Assembly (NCBI GenBank): GCA_030145245.1
Contig: JAQYWC010000025.1
Location: 1-64,000, forward strand
From: Desulfobacterium sp.
Lineage (GTDB): Bacteria > Desulfobacterota > Desulfobacteria > Desulfobacterales > Desulfobacteraceae
Length of the DNA stretch: 64,000 bases
Direction of reading: 5' to 3'
The notes below the pieces were generated by a model. That model saw only the letters and a program-made list of their open reading frames with translations. It was not told the DNA's origin and searched no databases. Both the position numbers and the translations under genes were made by a program. This document shows positions 1-7,461 of the stretch, in pieces. Numbering within the stretch: position 1 is the first letter of the stretch; each line of letters starts with the position of its first letter.

Positions 1-344
1 GCCGCTCCGGGCTTTTCTCATCTGCTTCCTTGATCTTGAATTGAATTATACGAATAAAATGAAAGATTTGAAAAATCTTGTCTGAATAAAATGGAATAAA
101 ATCTCACAACATAATCAAACTCGCTGCATAACTTGCATTATTCGTAACCCTCCCGGTATCGAATAATGCAAGCGATATTATCATCAAAAATAAAATCATA
201 GCCAGCCCCACAACATATGGTATTGCAACATTTTTATCTGAAGACTCGGGAATCAAACCGTTACCTTACTCTTGAAATGGAGAAGAGCTGTTTATAAGTA
301 ATTCTCACCACTGTTCGGATTTTGTGCCCGCTGAAGGAGATCAC
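1..344. other. Non-coding stretch with hairpins and short repeats
   Basis: No convincing gene is visible here. The stretch is AT-rich compared with the rest of the window. It holds a perfect 7-3-7 palindrome (63-79), three copies of GAATAAAAT (starting near 51, 84 and 94) and a perfect 13-bp inverted repeat (132-144 with 160-172). It lies downstream of the minus-strand PhzF gene. No U-tract terminator is seen. Confidence 0.6.
132..172. repeat. 13-bp perfect inverted repeat (hairpin)
   Basis: CTTGCATTATTCG at 132-144 is the exact reverse complement of 160-172, with a 15-base loop. No T-run follows on either strand, so it is not a standard intrinsic terminator. It could be a 3' mRNA-stabilising hairpin, an operator or a small repeat element. 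Confidence 0.6.
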
Positions 345-1211
345 TTATTCAAATGATATTGATGCGATTTTATGGACATCACCGCTGACAGTGATATTGT
401 TTATCTCACCGTTGTTGGCTTCCAGGCAAACGTCTATTTTGCTGGGTCGGCCAACCATGCGGCCCTGGTTTATCTGAAACGGGGTATTGGGGGAGACCAT
501 ACCTGCTTTAAATAGGAAAGCGCCAGCAGGGCCGGCTGCGCTGCCAGTGGCAATATCTTCAACTTTTCCTTCGTTGTCCCATGTTCGGCCTTCCAAGGTG
601 TTTACATCTAAAATATAGGCAAACTTGGCACCGTATCGGCTTAAAAGGGCTTCAAAATCCCGGGTCTTTATTCTTGCCTGCTCGATACCGCTGATGACAG
701 GAACGATTAAATAGGGAAGGCCTGTTGAAATGACCTCCAGAGGGATGTCGGCCGCATTTTTCTCACCCAGGTTCAGGGCCGATAATACTTCAAGGCTTTC
801 TGATGCCTTTAAGATGCTGATGAATTCGGGAGCGCCCAGTTCCATGGAAGCTGAGTAGTAATCTCCTTTAGCGTGGCTGATGAGACGGACATTGTTCGAT
901 CTGAGTTCGATATTCCATTCATGGCGATCTTGGGTGCCGTACTCTTCGTGGAGGTGGGCGGCCAGGCCGATAAGGGGATGGCCTGCAAAATCCAGCTCCT
1001 CTTCCATGGTGAAGATTCTGGCTTTAACGCGATTGGGTTCCGACGTTTTCCGGACGAATATGGACTCGAACTGACGCATCTCCTGGGTTAAAACCTGCAT
1101 CTCTTCGGATGAAAGGTCTGTATAATCCCAAAATATGGTCAGGCCGTTGCCGGTTAATTTACTTTCGGCAAATACATCGACCAGCTTTGCCTTGATACCT
1201 TTGATTTCCAT
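345..1211 (-). CDS. PhzF family isomerase/epimerase-like protein
   Basis: A 289-residue protein of the PhzF/diaminopimelate-epimerase-fold family, which comprises mostly uncharacterised isomerases. Visible family marks are the N-terminal VDVFAE segment, the Glu of QFESIFV at about residue 49 in the place of the PhzF catalytic Glu, GHPLIG at about 77-82, and the C-terminal ATGSAAGP motif. The ATG at 1211 is chosen because GGAG lies 11 bases upstream; a GTG at 1223 has the same GGAG directly against it. It runs in the same direction as the DAHP synthase upstream, with an 81-base gap. Phenazine biosynthesis is not implied because no other phz gene is present. The substrate cannot be told from sequence. 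Confidence 0.85.
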   Translation of the reverse strand: MEIKGIKAKLVDVFAESKLTGNGLTIFWDYTDLSSEEMQVLTQEMRQFESIFVRKTSEPNRVKARIFTMEEELDFAGHPLIGLAAHLHEEYGTQDRHEWNIELRSNNVRLISHAKGDYYSASMELGAPEFISILKASESLEVLSALNLGEKNAADIPLEVISTGLPYLIVPVISGIEQARIKTRDFEALLSRYGAKFAYILDVNTLEGRTWDNEGKVEDIATGSAAGPAGAFLFKAGMVSPNTPFQINQGRMVGRPSKIDVCLEANNGEINNITVSGDVHKIASISFE

Positions 1212-1292
1212 GTTGAATATCACTCCGTTTAGTATATCAAGGCAAAAGCCGGCCGTTGGGTTCTTAGTTCGGATGCCGAGGCATCCTTGTGG

Positions 1293-2309
1293 TCACAGGG
1301 CTTTTGTGCCCGTGATGGCGTGGATGGCGTTTACCTTTTGCATGAGTTGATCAAACTGCGCAGGCAGCAGGGACTGGGCCCCGTCGCTGAGGGCCTCGTC
1401 GGGCTTGTGGTGGACCTCGACCATGATGCCTGCGGCTCCTACGGCTGCGGATGCAAAGGCAAGGGGCATGACCTGGTCCCGGACGCCGGCGGCGTGGCTG
1501 GGATCGACGATCAGGGGCAGGTGGCTCTCCTTGTTGGCCGCAGGGACCACCGAGAGGTCCAGGGTGTTCCTGGAGTGCTTGACAAAGGTTCTGATGCCCC
1601 GTTCACAGAGGATCACCTTGGGGTTGCCCTCTTCCATGATATATTCTGCGGCCATGAGCCATTCCTCGAGGGTGGCGGACATGCCGCGCTTGAGGATTAC
1701 CGGCAGCTTGGAGCGGCCGGCCCGTTTGAGCAGGGAGTAGTTCTGCATGTTCCGGGTGCCGATCTGTACGGCATCGGCATAGGCTTCCACCAGGTCGAAG
1801 TTCTCAACGTCCATGGTTTCGGTGACAACGGGAAGGCCGGTTTCCTCCCTGACTTTGGCGAGTATCTTCAGGCCCTCTTCGCCAAGTCCCTGGAAGGAGT
1901 AGGGGGAGGATCTGGGTTTGAACGCACCGCCCCGGAACACTGCGGCGCCTGATTGTTTGACGGCCTTTGCAATGGTCAGCGTCTGGGTTTCGCTCTCAAT
2001 GGCGCAGGGTCCTGCGATTACGGGCAGGTCCTGGCCGCCGAACAGGGCGCCGCCTATGGATACCACCGTGTTTTCAAGCTGGAATTCCCGGCTCACAAGT
2101 TTGTACGGCTTTGTCACCGGAATAACCTCCTTTACACCTTCAAGGCCCATGAAATGAGCGGCATCCACCGATCCTTTGTTATAGAGGATCCCGATGGAGA
2201 CCCTGTCTCCGCCGGGGATGGGCCTGGCCGTGAGCCCCCTTCGTTCTGCAGCCGTTACAACCGATTGGACAGTCTTGTCTGTGGTTCCTTTTTTCATTAC
2301 TATCAGCAT
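1293..2309 (-). CDS. aroF: 3-deoxy-7-phosphoheptulonate synthase, type I-beta
   Basis: A DAHP synthase of 339 residues that condenses phosphoenolpyruvate and erythrose 4-phosphate, the first step of the shikimate pathway. The first ~70 residues form the ferredoxin-like regulatory domain that begins MLIVMKKG. The barrel follows, with GPCAIES at 100-106, a KPRSSPY motif and IVDPSHAAG near the C-terminus. The start at 2309 is set by GGAGG five bases upstream; an in-frame ATG at 2321 lacks such a site. The gene follows a Trp-type leader/attenuator, so expression probably responds to charged tRNA-Trp. A second, type I-alpha, isoenzyme lies at 60575-61621. Confidence 0.95.
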   Translation of the reverse strand: MLIVMKKGTTDKTVQSVVTAAERRGLTARPIPGGDRVSIGILYNKGSVDAAHFMGLEGVKEVIPVTKPYKLVSREFQLENTVVSIGGALFGGQDLPVIAGPCAIESETQTLTIAKAVKQSGAAVFRGGAFKPRSSPYSFQGLGEEGLKILAKVREETGLPVVTETMDVENFDLVEAYADAVQIGTRNMQNYSLLKRAGRSKLPVILKRGMSATLEEWLMAAEYIMEEGNPKVILCERGIRTFVKHSRNTLDLSVVPAANKESHLPLIVDPSHAAGVRDQVMPLAFASAAVGAAGIMVEVHHKPDEALSDGAQSLLPAQFDQLMQKVNAIHAITGTKAL

Positions 2310-2360
2310 TTCTACCTCCATGACCGTTTTTTAGTATCACCAAACACCTTTTGCAGCAAT

Positions 2361-2390
2361 AAAAAAAGGTTGCGGTAAAACCCCCAACCC
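2361..2390 (-). terminator. Second, weaker hairpin with T7 run
   Basis: GGTTG (minus, about 2382-2386) can pair with CAACC (2368-2372), with GG/CC extending the stem past a mismatch. Seven Ts follow (plus 2361-2367). Its 5' arm can also pair with the 3' arm of the preceding terminator, so the two could compete. Confidence 0.5.
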
Positions 2391-2431
2391 AAAAACAAAA
2401 AAGAGGTTGGGGGCGTTGTGCCCGCAACCTC
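2391..2431 (-). terminator. Attenuator terminator upstream of DAHP synthase
   Basis: On the minus strand, 2425-2431 pairs with 2403-2409 (GAGGTTG with CAACCTC). One mismatch follows, then GGGC pairs with GCCC around a 5-base loop. A run of TTTTTTGTTTTT follows (plus 2391-2402). It lies between the leader peptide stop (2457) and the synthase start (2309), where an attenuator terminator belongs. Confidence 0.85.
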
Positions 2432-2517
2432 TTGTTATTACACCTTTTAGACCGTATCAGACAGAAAAAAGTGTGCGGGCATCCCTATGGGTCCAGGAGC
2501 GCCACCATTTACCCGCA
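2419..2517 (-). promoter_or_regulatory. Trp-type attenuator: alternative pairing segments 1, 2 and 3
   Basis: Segment 1 is TGCGGG at 2512-2517, just before the two adjacent Trp codons (2502-2507). Segment 2 is TGCCCGCA at 2474-2481. Segment 3 is TGCGGGCA at 2419-2426, which is also the 5' arm of the terminator. Segments 1:2 (6 bp) and 2:3 (8 bp) are exact complements. A ribosome stalled at the Trp codons would cover segment 1, leaving 2 free to pair with 3 and block the terminator. This is the logic of the enterobacterial trp attenuator. Pairing was worked out by eye. Confidence 0.8.
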
Positions 2518-2570
2518 GCAGAAAACTGGTCTGCCGCAAAAAATACAATTTCTGTTTGATAATAGTTCAT
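2457..2570 (-). CDS. Aromatic-rich leader peptide of DAHP synthase attenuator
   Basis: A 37-codon reading frame, with ATG at 2570 and TGA at 2457-2459, lies between a promoter and the attenuator terminator. Nine of 37 residues are aromatic, including NYY near the start, VFF, and GKWWRSW at residues 20-26, which resembles the WW of E. coli TrpL. The Trp codons sit directly after pairing segment 1. No good ribosome binding site is seen. The predicted transcript start is only a few bases upstream, so the message may be leaderless or another start may be used. Confidence 0.75.
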   Translation of the reverse strand: MNYYQTEIVFFAADQFSAAGKWWRSWTHRDARTLFSV

Positions 2571-2578
2571 AATTAAAC

Positions 2579-2608
2579 TACATAGGATTACGGACGAAGT
2601 TTTGTCAA
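2579..2608 (-). promoter_or_regulatory. Sigma-70-type promoter for leader/DAHP synthase
   Basis: TTGACA (plus 2603-2608, read on minus) and TATGTA (plus 2579-2584) are separated by 18 bases. The -35 is a perfect consensus. The predicted transcript start falls near 2573, just ahead of the leader ATG. The divergent metallo-hydrolase gene starts about 80 bases away, and the hexamer region reads TTGTCA on its strand. Confidence 0.6.
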
Positions 2609-2684
2609 CAAAAAACATGAAAATAATGATTAAAGATCGTTTCTCAGTGTAGTTCATTACCCACGTCCTTAAGGAGCCACCATC

Positions 2685-3653
2685 ATGATTGAGACACTGG
2701 CGCGCAATATCTTCTGCATCAAGATCCCCCTGCCTGAAACCCCGCTGAAATCCCTTAACTCGGTTGTGATCAGGGGCGAGGAGCGAAACCTTGTCATCGA
2801 TACCGGGCTGAACCATGACGACTGCTTTGACGCCATGGATGCCGGGTTGACCGAGCTTGGCATCGACCGGAACAAGACCGACTTTCTCATCACCCATCTC
2901 CATGCCGACCATTTTGGGCTGTTGCACCGGCTGATTACAAAGGAGTCCAGGATCTACTTCAACCGGCCGGAAGCCGAACTCCTGGAGGCCTGGGAGGGGT
3001 GGGACCCCATGCTCGAGGCGGCACGGGTCAACGGGTTCCCCGCGGAAAAGCTGAGGCAGGCCCTGGAGAATCATCCCGGGTTCAAGCACGGCTCCAAGTG
3101 GCGGCCGGGCATGCGGGTTATCAATGACAATGACGAAATTTCCGTGGGGGAGTACACCCTCCGGTGCATCGAGACCCCGGGCCACACCCTGGGCCACATC
3201 TGCCTGTATGAACCGGAAAACAGGATCTTCATGTCAGGGGACCATATCCTGGGGGATATCACCCCCAATATCCAGTGCTGGGAGGAGGGGGAGAACCTTC
3301 TGAAGGACTACCTTCAGAGCCTTGACAAGGTGTACCACCTGGAGGTGGACCTTGTGGTGCCCGGGCACAGGAGTTTGTTCACGGACATGAAAAAGCGGAT
3401 CGACCAGCTCAAGGCCCATCACATGGAGCGGCTTGGGGAGGTTGAAACCATCCTCTCCCAGGGGGCCCGGGATGCCTATGAAACCGCCTCCCGGATGACC
3501 TGGGACATCCGGGCCAATTCCTGGGACGACTTCCCCATTGCCCAGAAGTGGTTCGCAACCGGGGAAGCCATCTCCCATCTGCATTTTCTTGAACAGTCAA
3601 ACAGGATCGTAAAGCATCTTGACGGGGATATAATTATCTATTCGGGGTGCTGA
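2685..3653 (+). CDS. MBL-fold metallo-hydrolase
   Basis: A 322-residue metallo-beta-lactamase-fold hydrolase. The metal-binding motif THLHADH is at residues 70-76, with a GHTLGH motif and a later PGH providing further ligands. The substrate cannot be deduced; relatives include glyoxalase-II-like thioesterases and lactonases. There is no signal peptide, so it is probably cytoplasmic. The ATG has AAGGAG eight bases upstream. The gene is divergent from the aromatic leader transcript. Its 3' end overlaps the convergent acyl-CoA ligase gene by 20 bases. Given the catabolic neighbours, hydrolysis of a CoA thioester or lactone is possible but unproven. Confidence 0.85.
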   Translation: MIETLARNIFCIKIPLPETPLKSLNSVVIRGEERNLVIDTGLNHDDCFDAMDAGLTELGIDRNKTDFLITHLHADHFGLLHRLITKESRIYFNRPEAELLEAWEGWDPMLEAARVNGFPAEKLRQALENHPGFKHGSKWRPGMRVINDNDEISVGEYTLRCIETPGHTLGHICLYEPENRIFMSGDHILGDITPNIQCWEEGENLLKDYLQSLDKVYHLEVDLVVPGHRSLFTDMKKRIDQLKAHHMERLGEVETILSQGARDAYETASRMTWDIRANSWDDFPIAQKWFATGEAISHLHFLEQSNRIVKHLDGDIIIYSGC

Positions 3654-5343
3654 TCCGTTCAAGCTCCTCTTTCCTGAGATCCTTCCTGAGCACCTTGCCC
3701 ACATTGGTCTTGGGCAGGCTCTCCCTGAACTCCACCTGGGTGGGGAGCTTGTACACGGCCAGCCGTGTTTTGCAGAAATCGATGATCTCTTTTTCGGTAA
3801 CCCGGGCATTCTCCTGCAGGACCACAAAGGCCTTGATCTGCTCCCCCCGGCTCTCATGGGGGATGCCCACTGCGCAGGCTTCCACCACATCGGGGTGCTG
3901 GAAAAGCACCTCGTCGATATCCCTTGGGTAGACATTGTACCCGCCTGAGATGATCATGTCCTTGATCCTATCCACGATGAAAAAGTAGCCGTCATTGTCC
4001 ATCATGGCAACGTCGCCGGTGTAGAGCCATCCCTTCTCCAGGGTTACCCGGGTCTCTTCGGGCATGTTCCAGTATCCCCGCATCACCTGGGGACCCCGCA
4101 CCACAAGTTCGCCTGGCTCATTGGCCGGCATGGAGAGGTTCCTGTCCCCCAGGTTGGCGATCCTGCATTCGGTGTCCGGCAGGGGCACGCCAATGCTCCC
4201 GACCTTTCGTTTGCCCTTGCCAAAGGGGTTGACATGGGTGGCGGGGGAGGACTCGGTCATGCCAAAGGCCTCGATGATGGTGGATCCTGTCTTCTCCTCA
4301 AACTGGGTGATGACCTCCTGGGGCAGGGGGGCGCTGCCTGATAGGCACAGCTTGATGGAGGTAAGATCGCTGGTTCCGATTTTTGGATGGTTGAGCAGGC
4401 CGATATACATGGTCGGTACCAGGGGCGCCAGGGTGGGCCGGAACCGGGTCATGGCCTCCAACAGCTGGTCGGGCTGGGGCTTGGGCACAAGGATGCTGCC
4501 CCATCCCCTGAAGATGGGAAAGTTCATGGAAACAGTGAGCCCCATGACATGGAAGAAGGGCAGGGCGCCCAGGACGATCTCGTCCGGGGTGTCGATCTCC
4601 GGCAGCCAGGCATTGAGCTGCTGGATCTGCATGCTCAGGTTGGCGTGGGTGAGTTCCGCGCCCTTGGAGCGCCCGGTGGTGCCGCCGGTGTACTGGAGCA
4701 TCGCCGTGTCGTCAAACGCGATTTTGGGCTGTCTGGCAAGGGGGGCGGCCTGTTTGATCAGGGGCTTCCATTGATGGAGCCTGTCTGCCGGTGCAACGTG
4801 GGCCGCAAGCTTTTTTTTCTTTGCCACCAGGGGAAAGAGGAAATTCTTGGGAAAGGGCAGGTAGTCGCCGATGGAGGTGTAGATGATGTTGCGGATGGAT
4901 GTCTTTTTTCTCAGGGCCACCATCCGGTCCGCAAGCAGATCCAGGGTGACAAGCAGGACCGCTTTGGAATCGTTGAACTGGTGACTTAGTTCCGCGTCCG
5001 AGTAGAGGGGATTGTTCATCACGGCCACGGCACCGATCTTGAGCGCTCCATAGTAGGCGGCCACGCAGGGAATTACATTGGGCAGGAGAAGGGCCACCCG
5101 GTCTCCCTTTTTTACGCCCATGGCGATGAGGGTTGAGGCAAAGGCGTCCACCATGGCGCTTAAGTTTTTGTAGGTGAGTTTATACCCCATGAACGAGAGA
5201 GCCATGGCGTTGGGGCGATCTTTGGCGCTTTGATCGAGAAATTCGGGCAGGGTTCTTTTTTCATAGTGGACCTTTTCCGGAACGCCGGTGTCGTAGTGGG
5301 CAAGCCATGGCTTTAACGAGTAGGGATCGATGTCTGTTTTCAT
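3634..5343 (-). CDS. Long-chain-type acyl-CoA ligase (AMP-forming)
   Basis: A 569-residue ANL-superfamily enzyme that activates a carboxylic acid with ATP to acyl-AMP and then acyl-CoA. The P-loop-like motif YTGGTTGRSKG is at 218-228. Later come FGMTESS, the GWLYTGD motif and the hinge/A8 region DRIKDMIISGGYNVYP. The length suits FadD-type ligases. The ATG at 5343 has AGGAGG eight bases upstream. It follows a porin gene on the same strand after 61 bases, which suggests coupled uptake and activation of a hydrophobic or aromatic acid. The exact substrate is unknown. Confidence 0.92.
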   Translation of the reverse strand: MKTDIDPYSLKPWLAHYDTGVPEKVHYEKRTLPEFLDQSAKDRPNAMALSFMGYKLTYKNLSAMVDAFASTLIAMGVKKGDRVALLLPNVIPCVAAYYGALKIGAVAVMNNPLYSDAELSHQFNDSKAVLLVTLDLLADRMVALRKKTSIRNIIYTSIGDYLPFPKNFLFPLVAKKKKLAAHVAPADRLHQWKPLIKQAAPLARQPKIAFDDTAMLQYTGGTTGRSKGAELTHANLSMQIQQLNAWLPEIDTPDEIVLGALPFFHVMGLTVSMNFPIFRGWGSILVPKPQPDQLLEAMTRFRPTLAPLVPTMYIGLLNHPKIGTSDLTSIKLCLSGSAPLPQEVITQFEEKTGSTIIEAFGMTESSPATHVNPFGKGKRKVGSIGVPLPDTECRIANLGDRNLSMPANEPGELVVRGPQVMRGYWNMPEETRVTLEKGWLYTGDVAMMDNDGYFFIVDRIKDMIISGGYNVYPRDIDEVLFQHPDVVEACAVGIPHESRGEQIKAFVVLQENARVTEKEIIDFCKTRLAVYKLPTQVEFRESLPKTNVGKVLRKDLRKEELERISTPNR

Positions 5344-5404
5344 CGTGAGCCTCCTGTGTGTTTGGGATTATGGTTTACTGCTCCTGTTCAGTTGAAATCA
5401 TGTG

Positions 5405-6526
5405 TTAGAATTTAATTCTCAGCCCGGACATGAGCGCATCAATATCGTCGAAATCGGTGCCGTCCCGGACCAGTTCGTAGTGGCGGTATCCAAAGTACAC
5501 TTCCGTGTTCCAGTTTTTCAGCTTCTGCACCGCCAGAACACCTATGGTATCGCCCTTGTCATCGTTTTCCTTCATCTCTTCAAACCTGCCGTAATCGATG
5601 GCAAAGGCGGTGCTGCCCAAGTCAAACAGTTGGGCAATGTATCCGACTTTACCATAGTAATAGGTGGCATCCTCCCTGCCGGAGGTTTCATCTTCCCGTA
5701 GCCCTGAGGCCATGGTCAGGTTCAGGCCGTTGTTCGCCAGAAAGGATACGGACCCGGATACCTGATTATCTTTGGAGCCCGAACCGCTGTAATTGACATA
5801 GGAGACGGCGCCGGCAGCTTTTACGCCTGCAAATTCTGTCTTATACCGCAGGGCGACATTGTCACCATCGGTTCCGTCATCCGAAGCGCTGGAAACAGCC
5901 AGGCTGAATCCTTTGTATGAAGGAGAGTCATAGCGGATCCGGTCTTGCCGGCTGAACCCGTCCAGGTTGTTGAATGCATCGCTGACCTTGGCCGCGGAGA
6001 GGGTGTTTGAGCCATCATCATAGAAGCGAATGCCGCCGGCCATGGAGTGGGTTTTGGAGGAGCCCACCACGGCTGTACCGGAAAGGTCAACTTCGGTTGT
6101 GCTGTCCGAGGCGGTTTTGCCCTGGCCAACTGACAGTTTTCCGAACCGGCATTGCAGAAAAACCTCTATGATCCTGTCCGCGAAATTATCATCGTCCGTA
6201 TTGGACTCTTCCTGCCATACCTTGTTGCTGGCGTTGGATTCATATTCGTATTCCAGATGGCCGCCCACGGTGAATTTGTCAATGGGTTTTGCCGTGGCTT
6301 TCACGCCGACCCGGGTTGAGCTGTTGTCGTTATCCACATGATAAAAATCATCTTCGTTTCCATCATCTGCATAGAGTACGGCCCTGTTGATCTGCCCGTG
6401 AACCTCCACCTTTACTTTGTCAGTTTTGCTCACCACCATGGCTGCTGTGGCAGCCCCGCAAAACAGAGCAGGCCCAATCATCAGGACACCAAAAAACAAC
6501 AGTTGTTTCACAACGAATGTTTTCAT
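5405..6526 (-). CDS. Gram-negative porin
   Basis: A 373-residue outer-membrane beta-barrel. The N-terminus MKTFVVKQ plus a hydrophobic stretch and an AATAA-type cleavage site form a signal peptide. VKVEVHGQINRAV follows, a typical start for trimeric general porins. Alternating polar/hydrophobic strands fill the rest, and the chain ends in Phe (GLRIKF), as needed for BAM-dependent insertion. The start at 6526 is preferred over in-frame codons further upstream because GGGAGGG precedes it and it opens the signal peptide. It probably admits substrates for the ligase encoded downstream. Confidence 0.88.
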   Translation of the reverse strand: MKTFVVKQLLFFGVLMIGPALFCGAATAAMVVSKTDKVKVEVHGQINRAVLYADDGNEDDFYHVDNDNSSTRVGVKATAKPIDKFTVGGHLEYEYESNASNKVWQEESNTDDDNFADRIIEVFLQCRFGKLSVGQGKTASDSTTEVDLSGTAVVGSSKTHSMAGGIRFYDDGSNTLSAAKVSDAFNNLDGFSRQDRIRYDSPSYKGFSLAVSSASDDGTDGDNVALRYKTEFAGVKAAGAVSYVNYSGSGSKDNQVSGSVSFLANNGLNLTMASGLREDETSGREDATYYYGKVGYIAQLFDLGSTAFAIDYGRFEEMKENDDKGDTIGVLAVQKLKNWNTEVYFGYRHYELVRDGTDFDDIDALMSGLRIKF

Positions 6527-6753
6527 TTTTCCCTCCCCCGTTGCATACACGATAAAAAAAGGATCTGCCCGGCAACCCCCGCATCTTTTTAAACTCGTAA
6601 AAGATTCCACCCGTAAAAGCAGGGTGTCGAGATGGCAAATTTGTCTATAACATAGCCGGGGTGTGGTGACGCGTGTTCTGTCGAGTTGATCCGTGTTGAG
6701 TCAGCGTTAAATCGTGTATTGCCAAACTTCCTGGAGTTGGGAATCTGTACGGT
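6527..6753. other. Intergenic region upstream of the porin
   Basis: About 230 bases between the porin start and the terminator of the upstream operon. It must hold the porin promoter, but no convincing -35/-10 pair was found. No gene, RNA or repeat is recognised. Confidence 0.5.
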
Positions 6754-6792
6754 AAAAAAAATGATGCATGCCATTGAAAAACATGCATCATT
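6754..6792 (-). terminator. Intrinsic terminator of the 21.4-6.9 kb operon
   Basis: On the minus strand an 11-bp perfect stem (6782-6792 with 6760-6770, AATGATGCATG and its complement) is followed by seven Ts (plus 6754-6760). It lies downstream of the gamma-carbonic-anhydrase-like gene and is the first clear terminator after the long Atu/Liu-like gene run. Confidence 0.85.
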
Positions 6793-6905
6793 CATTTCTA
6801 ACAGAAGCTTGTTTTTTGTCAAGGGAAGGATGTTTTTTATTAAGAAACCGTTATGGGTAAATCGCGCAACACCCCCCATGGGTAGGGCTATGGGGCGCTT
6901 TTGGG
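6793..6905. other. 3' untranslated spacer
   Basis: Short non-coding spacer between the gamma-carbonic-anhydrase-like stop and the terminator hairpin. Nothing else is recognised. Confidence 0.5.
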
Positions 6906-7451
6906 TCAGGTTGTGGGGGACGTTGCCAGGGTGGCCTCGGGCATGCCCTGGTCCAGGTATTTTCCGGCCAGGTCGATGTAGACCTGCTTGCCGAAGTTCC
7001 ACAGCTCCTGGTCCTTTTCGTTCACCTCCCGGATGGGCTTTGCGGGATTGCCCGCGGCCACCATTTTGGATTCGATCTTCTGGTTGGACCGGACCACCGA
7101 GCCTTCGCCCACGATGCTCCATTCGCCGGTTTCCGAGAAGATGCTCAGGATGGCTCCCATGCCCACCACCGAGTAGTCGCCGATGATGTTGCCGTGGAGG
7201 ATGGCGCCGTGGCCCAGGGTTACCATCTTGCCGATCAGGTGAAGGCCGCCCGGGGGGCAGTGGATGATGACCCCCTCTTCAACGGCTGTGCCATCGCCTA
7301 TGACGATGCGGCCGTAATCCCCGCGGATGATGGCACCGTGGCCGATGTAGCAGTTTTCTCCGATCTCCACATCTCCGATGACCCGGGCCAGGTCGCTCAC
7401 ATAGCTTCCCCTGCCCACGGTGGGGGTTTTTCCGTCAAAGTGATAGAGCAT
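6906..7451 (-). CDS. Gamma-carbonic-anhydrase-like hexapeptide protein (PaaY/CaiE-like)
   Basis: A 181-residue left-handed beta-helix protein with hexapeptide repeats. The family metal ligands are present: H64, H81 and H86 in VIIHC and GHGAILHG. R43 and D45 of IIRGDYG are also present. Homologues include gamma carbonic anhydrases and PaaY/CaiE-type thioesterases that accompany CoA ligases in catabolic operons. That second role fits here, because the gene follows an acyl-CoA ligase after 10 bases. EEG replaces the usual QDG. The ATG has AAGGAGG upstream. It is the last gene of the operon. Confidence 0.85.
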   Translation of the reverse strand: MLYHFDGKTPTVGRGSYVSDLARVIGDVEIGENCYIGHGAIIRGDYGRIVIGDGTAVEEGVIIHCPPGGLHLIGKMVTLGHGAILHGNIIGDYSVVGMGAILSIFSETGEWSIVGEGSVVRSNQKIESKMVAAGNPAKPIREVNEKDQELWNFGKQVYIDLAGKYLDQGMPEATLATSPTT

Positions 7452-7461
7452 TTGTTCCTCC

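Noticed and set aside
345-1211. Phenazine biosynthesis
   Set aside because: Only a PhzF-family protein is present, and this family is widespread outside phenazine pathways.
2179-2427. An 82-codon minus-strand frame crossing the attenuator
   Set aside because: It begins with TTG inside the terminator stem, has no ribosome binding site and runs out of frame into the DAHP synthase gene. The upstream leader peptide explains the region better.
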